From Alphaproteobacteria bacterium (GTDB taxonomy: Bacteria; Pseudomonadota; Alphaproteobacteria; UBA8366; Aestuariispiraceae), in the NCBI GenBank assembly GCA_030065235.1, contig JASJDC010000003.1, positions 365,997 to 429,996 on the forward strand: DNA of 64,000 nt. Direction: 5' to 3'. Numbering within the stretch: position 1 is the stretch's first letter; each line of letters starts with the position of its first letter. Under the pieces are notes generated by a model. That model was not told where the DNA came from, made no database searches, and saw nothing but the letters and a program-made list of their open reading frames with translations. Shown in pieces: positions 7,734 to 15,975 of the stretch. The translations under genes and the position numbers were made by a program.

Positions 7734-8354
7734 ATGAGTGAGACGCGGTTTTGGGATCGAATTGCTGTCAAGTATGCGGCGCGCCCGATTTCCGACATGG
7801 AGTCCTATCAGCGGAAATTGGACGAGACGCGGGCCTGTTTGACGCCCGACTCAGAGGTCCTGGAGATCGGCTGCGGCTCCGGGACGACAGCGATCGCCCA
7901 CGCGCCCTTTGTCGGCCATATCCGCGCAACTGACATCTCGAAACGCATGCTGGAGATTGCGGCGGACCGCGCGCGGCAGGCGGGGGTTGAGAATGTTGCT
8001 TTCGAACAGGTCGAGGTCGGCGCGCTGACCGCTGATGACGGGCGCTATGACTGTGTGATGGCGCACAGTCTGCTGCATCTCCTGCCGGACATGGACGCCG
8101 CCATCGCCGAGGCCTATCGTTGGCTGAGGCCGGGCGGCGTTTTCGTGTCCTCCACCATCTGTCTTGGCGATATGTCGGCGCTGTTTCGCTTGGTGATACC
8201 GGGCATGCGCTGGGTCGGTCTTGCGCCTTTCGTACGGTTTGTCAGGGAGGATGCGTTGGTCGGCAGCCTCGAACGCGCCGGGTTCGCGATCGAAACCCGC
8301 TGGCGCCCGTCGCGGAACAAGGCGGTCTTCGTGATCGCACGGAAGCCCGGGTAG
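7734..8354 (+). CDS. Class I SAM-dependent methyltransferase
   Basis: 206 residues from ATG at 7734, with AAAGGG seven bases upstream; an in-frame GTG at 7719 is rejected because it would lie over that ribosome site. Motif I of the Rossmann-like fold is VLEIGCGSGTTAIAHA (about residues 45-60), followed by the acidic IRATDISKRMLEIA strand end, motif IV CVMAHSLLHLL and the post-motif AYRWLRPGGVFVSST. This is the Methyltransf_11/UbiE style of small-molecule methyltransferase. Substrate unknown. It is convergent with the permease gene and separated from it by 7 bases. Confidence 0.88.
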   Translation: MSETRFWDRIAVKYAARPISDMESYQRKLDETRACLTPDSEVLEIGCGSGTTAIAHAPFVGHIRATDISKRMLEIAADRARQAGVENVAFEQVEVGALTADDGRYDCVMAHSLLHLLPDMDAAIAEAYRWLRPGGVFVSSTICLGDMSALFRLVIPGMRWVGLAPFVRFVREDALVGSLERAGFAIETRWRPSRNKAVFVIARKPG

Positions 8355-8361
8355 GCGGCGG

Positions 8362-9402
8362 TCAGCGCTTCTCCGGCTCGCTCGATGGCTGCGGCGTCTG
8401 AGGGCGCCCCGATCCCATCAGCAGGGCGATGGCTCTTGTGCCTTCATTGGCTTCGAGCGCGACCTTGACGACCATCGTCAGCGGTACGGCGAGCAGCATG
8501 CCGACCGGGCCCAACATCCAGCCCCAAAACAGCAAGGACAGCGCGACCACCAGAGGCGAGATGTCCATGCTGTGGCCCATCAACCGCGGCTCAAGCACGT
8601 TCGACAATGCGGTGTTGATGACGAAATAGCCAAGAAAGGCCAGGCCGGCCAGGTCCGGCCCGCCAATGATGAAGGCCAGCAGGACGCCCGGAATCGCCGC
8701 GATGATGGACCCGACGGCCGGGACGAAATTCAAGAAAAACGCCAACAGACCCATAAAGAGCGCGTGGTCGACATCGAGAAACCAGAGCCAGGCCGTGACC
8801 GCCGCGCCGGTCAGCACGCTGATCAGGGTCTTGAGCGAGACATAACGCCGGACTTCGCGGATGGTGTTGGTGACGGCGGCGACATCTGTCTGATTGGAGT
8901 CGGCGATGGTCTGGATTTTCTGATTAAGACGGTCCGCCTCGACCAGCATGAAGGCGACGATGATGAGAATGATGAATGACCAGCCGAGCAGGCCGCTCAA
9001 TTGCCGGCCGGCGTTGCCGAGATATCGGATCCCCGCTTGCGGGTTTATGTAGTCCGCGACGAAAGCGCGGGGTGCATCGCCGCCCATCGCCTCGATCCAC
9101 CGCCAGACTTCGCTAAGTTGGAGCCGCAGGTTCTCCTGGTAGGCCGGCAGGCTGACGACAAACCCGTCAATCGACGGTCGGATGATGGTGGCGATCGCCA
9201 TGCCAAGGGCGACCAACGCCATGATCATGACCAACAGGGCGATTGCGCTTGGGATCCCACGTTCGCGCATCGCAAGGAAGGGCCGAGCCAGCGTCACGGC
9301 CAAGAAACCGGCGAACAGAAACGGCACGATGATGCTCGACGCGGCTTTCACGCCGGCGAGGATCACAACGACGCCCGCCAAAGCCACAATGCCGCGCGTC
9401 AT
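8362..9402 (-). CDS. AI-2E family permease (PerM/TqsA type)
   Basis: 346 residues with about eight membrane helices: two at the N-terminus (IVALAGVVVILAGVK, IIVPFLFAGFLAVTLA), one near 60-80, then a soluble segment and the conserved C-terminal helices with FFLNFVPAVGSIIAAIPGVLLAFI and the NVLEPRLMGHSMDISPLVV signature of the family. Members export small molecules or act in sodium/proton antiport; the autoinducer-2 label is true only for a few, so the substrate is not assigned. It follows the yghU-like gene in the same direction after 129 bases. A second member lies at 40687-41829. Confidence 0.88.
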   Translation of the reverse strand: MTRGIVALAGVVVILAGVKAASSIIVPFLFAGFLAVTLARPFLAMRERGIPSAIALLVMIMALVALGMAIATIIRPSIDGFVVSLPAYQENLRLQLSEVWRWIEAMGGDAPRAFVADYINPQAGIRYLGNAGRQLSGLLGWSFIILIIVAFMLVEADRLNQKIQTIADSNQTDVAAVTNTIREVRRYVSLKTLISVLTGAAVTAWLWFLDVDHALFMGLLAFFLNFVPAVGSIIAAIPGVLLAFIIGGPDLAGLAFLGYFVINTALSNVLEPRLMGHSMDISPLVVALSLLFWGWMLGPVGMLLAVPLTMVVKVALEANEGTRAIALLMGSGRPQTPQPSSEPEKR

Positions 9403-9495
9403 CGCCCCATCCGCCTGATGCTCCCCTCTTCGCGCGGCGCCCTGTCCGCGCCGCCCAGGATAGCATCGACGGTTCCGAGAAAGATAGCCGTTTGG

Positions 9496-9523
9496 CCGCC
9501 CGGTTGGTTTTTCGTCCGGGCGG
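9496..9523. repeat. Hairpin downstream of the yghU-like gene
   Basis: CCGCCCGG and CCGGGCGG form an 8-base stem around a 12-base loop, just after the yghU-like stop at 9532. No U run follows on the minus strand, so it is more likely an mRNA 3' end structure than an intrinsic terminator. Confidence 0.4.
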
Positions 9524-9531
9524 GCGGGGGA

Positions 9532-10389
9532 TCAGCTCTCCAGCTTGTCCAGATCCGCCGCCGAGTGCCGTTCCGGCGCCTGCTCGTTCGGCTCGCCCCA
9601 ATTGCGATTGACCTTGCGACCGCGCTGAACGGCGGGTCGCTTCAGGATCTCATGCGTCCAGCGCTGCACATTCTTATAAGACGCGACGTCGAGGAATGTG
9701 CCGGACTCGCCATATAGTTTGCCGAGCGCCAGGTTGCCGTACCATGGCCAAACGGCCATGTCGGCGATCGTGTAGTCGTCGCCAGCGAGATAGCGGGTCT
9801 CCGCCAGGCGGCGGTCCAAGACATCGAGCTGGCGTTTCGACTCCATGGCGAACCGGTCGATGGCGTATTCGATCTTAATCGGTGCGTACGCATAGAAATG
9901 ACCGAAACCGCCGCCCAAATACGGGGCGCTGCCCATCTGCCAGAACAGCCAGTTCAACGTCTCCGCCCGTTTGGCGCGCTCGCTCGGCAAGAAGGCGCCG
10001 AATTTTTCGGCCAGATACATCAGGATCGACCCGGATTCGAAAACACGAACCGGTTCAGGCTCGCTTCGGTCCAATAGCGCCGGAATCTTCGAATTGGGAT
10101 TGAGGTCGACGAAGCCGCTGCCGAACTGATCGCCGTCCTTGATTTCAATCAGATAAGCGTCGTATTCCGCGCCGCGGTGACCCTGCGCCAGTAGTTCCTC
10201 GAGCATCACCGTAACTTTCACGCCATTGGGCGTGGCGAGAGAGTAAAGCTGCAGCGGGTTGTCGCCGACCGGCAATTCTTTCTCATGCGTCGCGCCGGCG
10301 ATCGGACGATTGGTCTTGGCGAACTGCCCGCCGTTTTCGGCGTCCCATGTCCAAACCTTCGGCGGCGCGTAGTCGCCTGTATCTTTCAT
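9532..10389 (-). CDS. yghU: YghU-like glutathione S-transferase / disulfide-bond reductase
   Basis: 285 residues from ATG at 10389, preceded by AGGAAGGG about ten bases upstream; the longer frame to 10479 has no support. The N-terminus PPKVWTWDAENGG..FAKTNRPIAGATHEKELPVG is characteristic of the YghU branch (Nu-class GST), followed by the thioredoxin-like half (LYSLATPNGVKVTVMLEELL, NPNSKIPALLD, VFESGSILMYLAEKFG) and the helical half with YTIADMAVWPWYG. Known relatives bind two glutathione molecules and reduce organic disulfides or peroxides in the cytoplasm. The gene probably belongs to a loose minus-strand group with the lipoprotein upstream and the permease downstream, at spacings of 130-160 bases. 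Confidence 0.9.
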   Translation of the reverse strand: MKDTGDYAPPKVWTWDAENGGQFAKTNRPIAGATHEKELPVGDNPLQLYSLATPNGVKVTVMLEELLAQGHRGAEYDAYLIEIKDGDQFGSGFVDLNPNSKIPALLDRSEPEPVRVFESGSILMYLAEKFGAFLPSERAKRAETLNWLFWQMGSAPYLGGGFGHFYAYAPIKIEYAIDRFAMESKRQLDVLDRRLAETRYLAGDDYTIADMAVWPWYGNLALGKLYGESGTFLDVASYKNVQRWTHEILKRPAVQRGRKVNRNWGEPNEQAPERHSAADLDKLES

Positions 10390-10547
10390 TTGAGGATTTC
10401 CCTTCCTGTCATGCGCGGCTTCGTTGGCCGCAGCCCCTCCCGCTGTGCAGGATAATGGTTTGGGTTCGGCGTCATGCAACCCGACGCCGCGTCAAAACAG
10501 CGGTTCCGTCAATGGCGATCTTTGGCGCGTCCCGGGCGTCGCTCGAC

Positions 10548-11243
10548 TTACACGGGGGGCGCCAATCGGGCGATGGTGTGAAACGGCAGATCGGATGCGG
10601 CCCCGCCATGATGCCGCCAAAGCTCGGTCAGGTTCATCGTCTCAAGATCGCCGGGGTCGAAGCCATAAATGATGCCCATCACGCCGCCGTCAAAGGCGAG
10701 AAGGGCGGTGCCCATGCGTTGTCCCTTGAAGGGGCCGGACGGTTGGCGGCCATGATCCCGGACCACGCCCGTCGCCAGATCGAAACTGTCGAAACAGCGC
10801 AAGACCGTCTCCGATACGCCGCCTGCGCTCGTCGAGTCGAAAAAGCCCTGGCAAACAGGCGCGGAACTGTCGTCCAAATAGGCGAGATATTTCAAGCCCG
10901 GCGGATTTCTGCGCCCGTCATATCGGCTGATCCCGAAGAATGCGAAGGGCCGGCCGCTGAGCCTCTGCGCGGCGGGGTCCGCTTTCCCTTCAAGCCCAAT
11001 CTCATACCGATCGGCGCCATCTTTCGGGAAGACCATGACGATAACCGGCGCGGCGCTGCATTGTCTGACTTGGCAGAGCCTGGTTGAGGCGCGCAGCGTT
11101 TGGGCCGCGACAGGACCGCGCAGGGCCTCCACCTCTGTCAGCCATCCGACCGGGTCGATGGCGCTGTCCCGTGTCGACACGCATCCCGCCAAGCCGGCCA
11201 TCACGGCCGTGGCGAACAGGGCTCTGGTTCCAATGCGTTTCAT
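10548..11243 (-). CDS. Hypothetical lipoprotein
   Basis: 231 residues from ATG at 11243 (an ATG four codons earlier is possible). The N-terminus is a clear lipoprotein signal: KR, a hydrophobic stretch (ALFATAVMAGLAG) and a lipobox LAGC, so the mature protein is anchored by Cys at about residue 21. The rest is soluble, with four further Cys (LCQVRQC, VCQGFF, LRCFDSF) that could form disulfides in the periplasm, and a C-terminal part (GTALLAFDGGVMGIIYGFD) that looks like beta strands. I recognise no family. No gene context explains it. Confidence 0.7.
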   Translation of the reverse strand: MKRIGTRALFATAVMAGLAGCVSTRDSAIDPVGWLTEVEALRGPVAAQTLRASTRLCQVRQCSAAPVIVMVFPKDGADRYEIGLEGKADPAAQRLSGRPFAFFGISRYDGRRNPPGLKYLAYLDDSSAPVCQGFFDSTSAGGVSETVLRCFDSFDLATGVVRDHGRQPSGPFKGQRMGTALLAFDGGVMGIIYGFDPGDLETMNLTELWRHHGGAASDLPFHTIARLAPPV

Positions 11244-11330
11244 CTCAGCTCGCATTCCGGTTCGGGACGTCCAAGACTAGACCGAAGACAGAGAAACGTC
11301 ACGCTGCAAGGCCCGGCGCGGCGCCGGTGA

Positions 11331-13691
11331 CTATAATCCTACGGCCCGCAGCGCGCGCCAGACCTTTTCTGGCGTCGCAGGCAGCGAGACCGGTCCCGCG
11401 CCGGCGTTCGCCATTGCGTCATTGACAGCGCAGGCGACTGCGGGAAGGGCGCCGCTGGTCCCCGCTTCGCCGCAGCCTTTGACGCCCAGCGGATTGGTCT
11501 TGGCGGGCGTGGGGCGCGAGATGAAGTCCATCATCGGCATGTCCGACGCGCGCGGCATGGCGTAATCCATAAAAGAGCCTGTCAGCAATTGTCCGTCCGG
11601 ATCATAGATCGCTTGCTCCATCAACACTTGGCCCGCGCCCTGGACCGCGCCGCCCTGCGCTTGACCAGCGACAAGCATCGGGTTCACCAAAACGCCAAAG
11701 TCATTGACCATCATATAGCGGACGAGCCTCACCGCACCGGTCTCCGGGTCGATCTCCACCTCGCAAATGTGGCAGCCGTTGGGATAGGCGGCGTCCGGCA
11801 GCGTGTTCACCAGTTCCACCGTCAGGTCCGATGGGATGTCGTCCGGCATGCCGGTCACAGTCCGCGCTTGTCGCGCCAGTTCCATGATGTCGATTTCGCG
11901 GTCCGTGCCGGCGACCCGGAACAGGCCGGCCGCGAATTCGATATCGCCCGGCGCGCTCTCGAACAGGAAGCCGGCGATTTTCTTGCCTTTCTCGATCACT
12001 TCCTGGGATGCGGCGACCAGCGCGGCCCCGGTGGACATGACCGAGCGAGACCCGCCTGTGCCGCCGCCGGCCAGAAGCTGGTCGCTGTCGCCCTGCAGCA
12101 GCCGCACTTTCTCGAACGGAACGCCGAGATGATCGACCAGGATCTGCGCGAAGGTTCCGGCGTGACCCTGACCATAGTCGAGCGTGCCGGTGACGATGGT
12201 GACGCCGCCGTCGGCGTCGAAGCGAATGCCGCCCATCTCATCGCCCGGTGTGGCCGTCACTTCGCAAAACGGGCTGACGCCTAAGCCGCGCCAAAGGCCG
12301 CGCGCTTCGCTATCCGCTTTGCGCTCGGGATAGCGCCCCAACCCCGCTTGTTTGACGGCGTCTTCGAACAGGCCGGCGAAATCGCCGGAATCGAAGACCT
12401 GACCATTGCCGGCGGTGAAGGGCATGGCTTCGGCCGGAACCAAGTTTCGCCGCCGCAATTCAAGCCTGTCGATACCCGTTACGCGAGCAGCGGCGTCGAC
12501 TAGGCTCTCCATGATATAGTTGCCTTCCGGTCGGCCGGCGCCGCGATAGGCGGCCACAGGCGTAGTGTTTGTGAAGGCCAGCTGCGAGTCGACGAAGAAC
12601 GCCGGCGTCTTATAGGCCCCCGCGACATTCTTGAGAATGTTCAAGGTCTGCATCATCGGGCCGACCATCGACAGGTAGGCGCCCATGCCGGCTGTGACTG
12701 TCACGCGCACGGCCAGGAAATCTCCTTCCGCATTCAGCGCGATCTCCGCGTCATAGCGACTGTCTCGGCCGTGTAAATCGCTGAGGAAGGCGCCGCTTCG
12801 GTCATCCGTCCATTTCACCGGCCGGCCTAAGCGCTTCGCCGCCAGCAGCAGCGGCGCGTATTCCGGGTAGGCGTAGATTTTCATCCCGAAAGAGCCGCCG
12901 ACATTGTGGGTGCCCACCTGCAGCTTGTCGCGATCGACTTTCAGGATGTTGTCGGCCAAGTTGTTGCGCAGCCCGAAAACCCCTTGCGAGCCGACATGCA
13001 AAATGTGTTTCTCCTGGCGTGCGTCGAACTCGGCGATTGCGGCGCGGGGCTCTATCGGGTTCACCACCAATCGATTGTTGGTCAGAGTAATAGAGGCGGT
13101 ATGCGCCGCCGCCGCGAAGGCCTGGTCGACGGCGTCTTTATCGCCGCCTTGCCAATGGACCACTCGATTATGGTCGGTCAATTCCGGCCAGATTTCCGCC
13201 GCCTCGCCCGACAGGGCGTGGGTCGCGTCGGTCACCGCCGGCAGCGGATCGATGTCCAATTCGATCAGTTCCGCTGCGTCGCGCGCTTGCGCCAGACTGT
13301 CGGCGACGACCAGGGCGACCGCTTCGCCCGCATAGCGGACACGGTCCGTCGGTAGCGGTTTCCACTGCGTGCTGACGCGTTCGGACCCGTCGGGGTTCTT
13401 GAGCGGTACGACGCAGGGCGGCGCACCATAGCCTTCGGCGTCGAGATCCGCGCCAGTCAGGATCAAATGCACGCCGTCCGCGGTTTTCGCCGCCGCCAAG
13501 TCGATCCCGTTCAGAACGCCATGCGCATAGGGAGAGCGCAGCACATAGGCATAGCGTTGACCCTCGAGATTGATGTCGTCGGTGTAGCGGCCCTGTCCCG
13601 TCAGCAGGGTCGGGTCTTCTTTGCGCGTGACGCTTTGTCCTATGCCGAACCGGCCTGCGGCATAGGTCGGGTCATCCAAAGCAGGCGTCAT
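11331..13691 (-). CDS. Xanthine dehydrogenase family molybdopterin-binding subunit (CoxL/aldehyde oxidase type), orphan
   Basis: 786 residues from ATG at 13691, with GGAGA five to six bases upstream; the frame extending to 14012 overlaps the argC promoter and is rejected. It begins with the usual SVTRKEDPTLLTGQGRYTDDI and contains the a/b hammerhead domain, then the molybdopterin-binding domains. The active-site loop reads AYRGAGRPEG, not the AYRCSFR of true CO dehydrogenase, and the catalytic Glu region is GVKGCGEAGTSG. It should oxidise an aldehyde, purine or other heterocycle by hydroxylation at the molybdenum centre. The 2Fe-2S and FAD subunits that normally accompany it are not in the window. 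Confidence 0.88.
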   Translation of the reverse strand: MTPALDDPTYAAGRFGIGQSVTRKEDPTLLTGQGRYTDDINLEGQRYAYVLRSPYAHGVLNGIDLAAAKTADGVHLILTGADLDAEGYGAPPCVVPLKNPDGSERVSTQWKPLPTDRVRYAGEAVALVVADSLAQARDAAELIELDIDPLPAVTDATHALSGEAAEIWPELTDHNRVVHWQGGDKDAVDQAFAAAAHTASITLTNNRLVVNPIEPRAAIAEFDARQEKHILHVGSQGVFGLRNNLADNILKVDRDKLQVGTHNVGGSFGMKIYAYPEYAPLLLAAKRLGRPVKWTDDRSGAFLSDLHGRDSRYDAEIALNAEGDFLAVRVTVTAGMGAYLSMVGPMMQTLNILKNVAGAYKTPAFFVDSQLAFTNTTPVAAYRGAGRPEGNYIMESLVDAAARVTGIDRLELRRRNLVPAEAMPFTAGNGQVFDSGDFAGLFEDAVKQAGLGRYPERKADSEARGLWRGLGVSPFCEVTATPGDEMGGIRFDADGGVTIVTGTLDYGQGHAGTFAQILVDHLGVPFEKVRLLQGDSDQLLAGGGTGGSRSVMSTGAALVAASQEVIEKGKKIAGFLFESAPGDIEFAAGLFRVAGTDREIDIMELARQARTVTGMPDDIPSDLTVELVNTLPDAAYPNGCHICEVEIDPETGAVRLVRYMMVNDFGVLVNPMLVAGQAQGGAVQGAGQVLMEQAIYDPDGQLLTGSFMDYAMPRASDMPMMDFISRPTPAKTNPLGVKGCGEAGTSGALPAVACAVNDAMANAGAGPVSLPATPEKVWRALRAVGL

Positions 13692-14056
13692 GGCGTTCTC
13701 CAGGATAATGACTAAGGCGCGCCGGTCGGTTGCAATCGCGCAGTTCAGGCGCCGCCGCTTGTTGCGGCGCGTCCCCCTCGATCCACACACAGGATCGCTT
13801 GACCCGGGGATGACAATTGGGCCATACACGCCTAGTGCAATGTGTGAAGGCTCGCAAGAGCCCGCTGCCGATCCTGTATAAGAGTGTATGAAATGATCCG
13901 ACGAGCCAACTCTGCAAATACGACACGGACGCGCCGGCGACGATAGGGCACGAATGACATCGCCTGAGTTGGAGAGGAGCGGCCGTTTGGCGCGCTCTTT
14001 TTTTGTTTGCACAGCCGGCGCGACGCCGCCGGCGATGGGGAAATCGGAGAGTTATC
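13692..14056. other. Divergent promoter region, orphan dehydrogenase / argC
   Basis: 365 bases with no supported gene. It should carry both promoters. A GC-rich hairpin, GCGCCGC with GCGGCGC (13749-13770), would lie in the 5' leader of the dehydrogenase transcript. No recognised operator or riboswitch is seen. Confidence 0.5.
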
Positions 14057-15028
14057 ATGTCAGCAATCGTTTTTATCGACGGCGAGGCGGGCACTACAGG
14101 TCTGCAGATCAAGGCGCGGCTTCAGGATCGCGCCGATTTGGCGCTGATCGGCGTGGAGGAGGCAAGGCGGAAAGACCCGGAAGCGCGGGCTGAAGCCATG
14201 GCGGCGGCGGATGTCACGATCCTCTGCCTACCGGATGCGGCGGTGGCTGACGCGGTGGCGTTGGCTGACCAGGCCGAGACGCGTGTGATCGATGCGTCTT
14301 CGGTCAATCGGGTCGCGGACGGCTGGGTCTACGGTTTCCCGGAATACGCTTCCGGTCAGCGCGATTTGATCCGGAGGGCCAAACGGCTGACCAATCCAGG
14401 CTGCTATGCGATTTCTTCGGTGGCGATGGTGAAGCCGCTGGTCGCCGCCGGTCTGCTGCCCGCCGATTGGCCTGTCGCCATCAACGCGGTCTCCGGCTAT
14501 ACCGGCGGCGGCAAGAGTCTGGTCGCTGAGTTCGAGGACCGGTCCGCGCCGAATTACGCGCCGACCGCCGTTTGGACCTATGGCGTGACCCTACAGCACA
14601 AACATGTACCGGAGATCCAGCAATGGGGCGGGCTGACCCATCGGCCCCTGTTCTCGCCCAGCGTGGCCAATTATCGGCAAGGCATGCTGGTGCAACTCCC
14701 CTTGCAACTCTGGGCCGTGCCCGGCGCGCCCTCGCCGGAAGACATCGCCGACGCGCTGCGCGACCACTATGCGGACGAACCCTTCATCGAGGTCGCGCCG
14801 CCGGAGACTCTGGCGGCGATGCAGCGGATCGATCCGCAGGCGTTGAACGGTACGAACCAGCTAAGGCTGCATGTCTTCGGCTCTGCAAGGGGGGACCAGG
14901 CGATCGTGATGACGGTGATCGACAATCTGGGCAAAGGCGCCTCCGGACAGGCGGTTCAAAATCTCAACCTCATGCTCGGCCTGCCGGAAGACGCCGGCCT
15001 CGATGCATCCGTCCTGTTTGGCGGCTGA
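14057..15028 (+). CDS. argC: N-acetyl-gamma-glutamyl-phosphate reductase (ArgC, short type)
   Basis: Reduces N-acetylglutamyl phosphate to the semialdehyde with NADPH, third step of arginine synthesis. 323 residues, the length of the short (type 2) ArgC branch found in alphaproteobacteria. ATG at 14057 has GGAGAG six bases upstream. The N-terminal nucleotide-binding turn is FIDGEAGTTGLQI; the catalytic Cys is in TNPGCYAISSV (Cys116); VSGYTGGGKSL and the HKHVPEIQQ segment are family hallmarks. It is followed by one base and then the gamma carbonic anhydrase start, so the two are co-transcribed. In other alphaproteobacteria argC usually sits near rplM-rpsI; that is not the case in this window. 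Confidence 0.95.
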   Translation: MSAIVFIDGEAGTTGLQIKARLQDRADLALIGVEEARRKDPEARAEAMAAADVTILCLPDAAVADAVALADQAETRVIDASSVNRVADGWVYGFPEYASGQRDLIRRAKRLTNPGCYAISSVAMVKPLVAAGLLPADWPVAINAVSGYTGGGKSLVAEFEDRSAPNYAPTAVWTYGVTLQHKHVPEIQQWGGLTHRPLFSPSVANYRQGMLVQLPLQLWAVPGAPSPEDIADALRDHYADEPFIEVAPPETLAAMQRIDPQALNGTNQLRLHVFGSARGDQAIVMTVIDNLGKGASGQAVQNLNLMLGLPEDAGLDASVLFGG

Positions 15029-15029
15029 G

Positions 15030-15623
15030 ATGGCGACCGCCGGTTTTGCGCAAGGGCCGGGCGCGTATGGCGCCAATACAGAAGGCGCCCTGCTGCGGCC
15101 TTTCGAAGGCGTCTGGCCGCTTATCCATGAAACGGCTTGGATCGCGCCGGGCGCCGTCGTCATCGGCGATGTCGTGATCGGCCCGGATAGCGGGATCTGG
15201 TTTGGCTGCGTCCTGCGCGGCGATGTGAACGAGATCCGCGTCGGCGCGCGCAGCAATATCCAGGATGGTACGGTCCTGCATGTGGCCACGCACGGGCAGG
15301 GGGCCTATGTCGGCGACGATGTCAGCATCGGCCATCAGGCGCTGATCCACGCCTGCACCATCGGCGACGGCGCCTTCATCGGCATGAAGTCCTGTGTGAT
15401 GGACAATTGCACGGTCGAAGGCGGCGGCTTCGTGGGGGCGGGCGCGCTCGTCACGCCCGGCAAGACGGTTGGTTCCGGCGAAGTCTGGGCCGGTGCGCCG
15501 GCGCGTATGATCCGGGCGGTCCGCGATTCGGATCGCGAGATGGTCGCCTGGACCGCCCCGCACTATGCGCGGCTCGCCAAGCGGCACCAAGCCAGTATGA
15601 AAGCGGATGAGAGAGGAGAGTAG
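15030..15623 (+). CDS. Gamma-class carbonic anhydrase family protein
   Basis: 197 residues made of left-handed beta-helix hexapeptides (WIAPGAVVIGDVVIG, IWFGCVLRGDVNEIRVG). The zinc-ligand histidines of the gamma carbonic anhydrase family are visible in VLHVATHG and SIGHQALIH. Members hydrate carbon dioxide or act as acyl-group or metal-binding trimers (YrdA, PaaY, CaiE relatives); activity cannot be told by reading. ATG at 15030 is one base past the argC stop; the N-terminal 25 residues before VWPLIHETAW are longer than usual, so a later start is possible. The gene is followed at two bases' distance by the small basic ORF with the internal terminator. Confidence 0.9.
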   Translation: MATAGFAQGPGAYGANTEGALLRPFEGVWPLIHETAWIAPGAVVIGDVVIGPDSGIWFGCVLRGDVNEIRVGARSNIQDGTVLHVATHGQGAYVGDDVSIGHQALIHACTIGDGAFIGMKSCVMDNCTVEGGGFVGAGALVTPGKTVGSGEVWAGAPARMIRAVRDSDREMVAWTAPHYARLAKRHQASMKADERGE

Positions 15624-15625
15624 TT

Positions 15626-15826
15626 ATGAGACAAAAATCGAAAACTGCGGAGGGCCGAACCCGGAAACGATCCTTCGAAGCGGTCAGCGCCTGGCGCTTG
15701 GGCCATAGCGTTCACAAATCGGTCAAGACCTACAGCCGCAAGGCCAAACATAAGAAACCCCGCCGCGATCATGACGATCTTGGCGGGGTTTTCGGTTCCA
15801 CGCGGTTATTCGCGCCTCAACGCTGA
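15626..15826 (+). CDS. Small basic protein, candidate ArfA-like ribosome-rescue factor read from a non-stop mRNA
   Basis: 66 codons beginning two bases after the carbonic anhydrase stop, with a strong ribosome site (GAGAGGAGAG) overlapping that stop. The product is very basic. Residues 35-42, TYSRKAKH, line up with SYMRKGKH of E. coli ArfA, and GRTRKRSFEAV (10-20) with GQIKDNAIEAL. A strong terminator (15755-15791) lies inside the frame, so most transcripts would end near codon 55-56, before the stop at 15824. In known arfA genes a hairpin cuts the mRNA in the same way, giving a roughly 55-residue active peptide only when trans-translation fails. Alternative: a chance frame over the operon's terminator. 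ArfA similarity is short and partial. Confidence 0.5.
   Translation: MRQKSKTAEGRTRKRSFEAVSAWRLGHSVHKSVKTYSRKAKHKKPRRDHDDLGGVFGSTRLFAPQR
15755..15791 (+). terminator. Rho-independent terminator inside the small ORF
   Basis: AAACCCCGCC (15755-15764) pairs perfectly with GGCGGGGTTT (15782-15791) and is followed by another T and C; the 17-base loop contains a further GATC/GATC pairing. It would end the argC-carbonic anhydrase transcript. It lies 33 bases before the stop codon of the 66-codon frame. Confidence 0.85.
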
Positions 15827-15975
15827 ACCCGATGATTGCAGTCGCATGGCGCAATTAGTATGGGCCGAGGCGTCCGAACGATCCGCCTTTCACTAAGCTG
15901 TCTGCTTGCATCGTCGCCGCACGCCAGTAAAAGACACCGGCGTTACCCCGGAGATAAGAGAGTGTGAGGATCGCG

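Noticed and set aside
13692..14012. Upstream extension of the molybdopterin subunit
   Set aside because: No ribosome site, no conserved sequence, and it would cover the argC promoter; ATG at 13691 has GGAGA.
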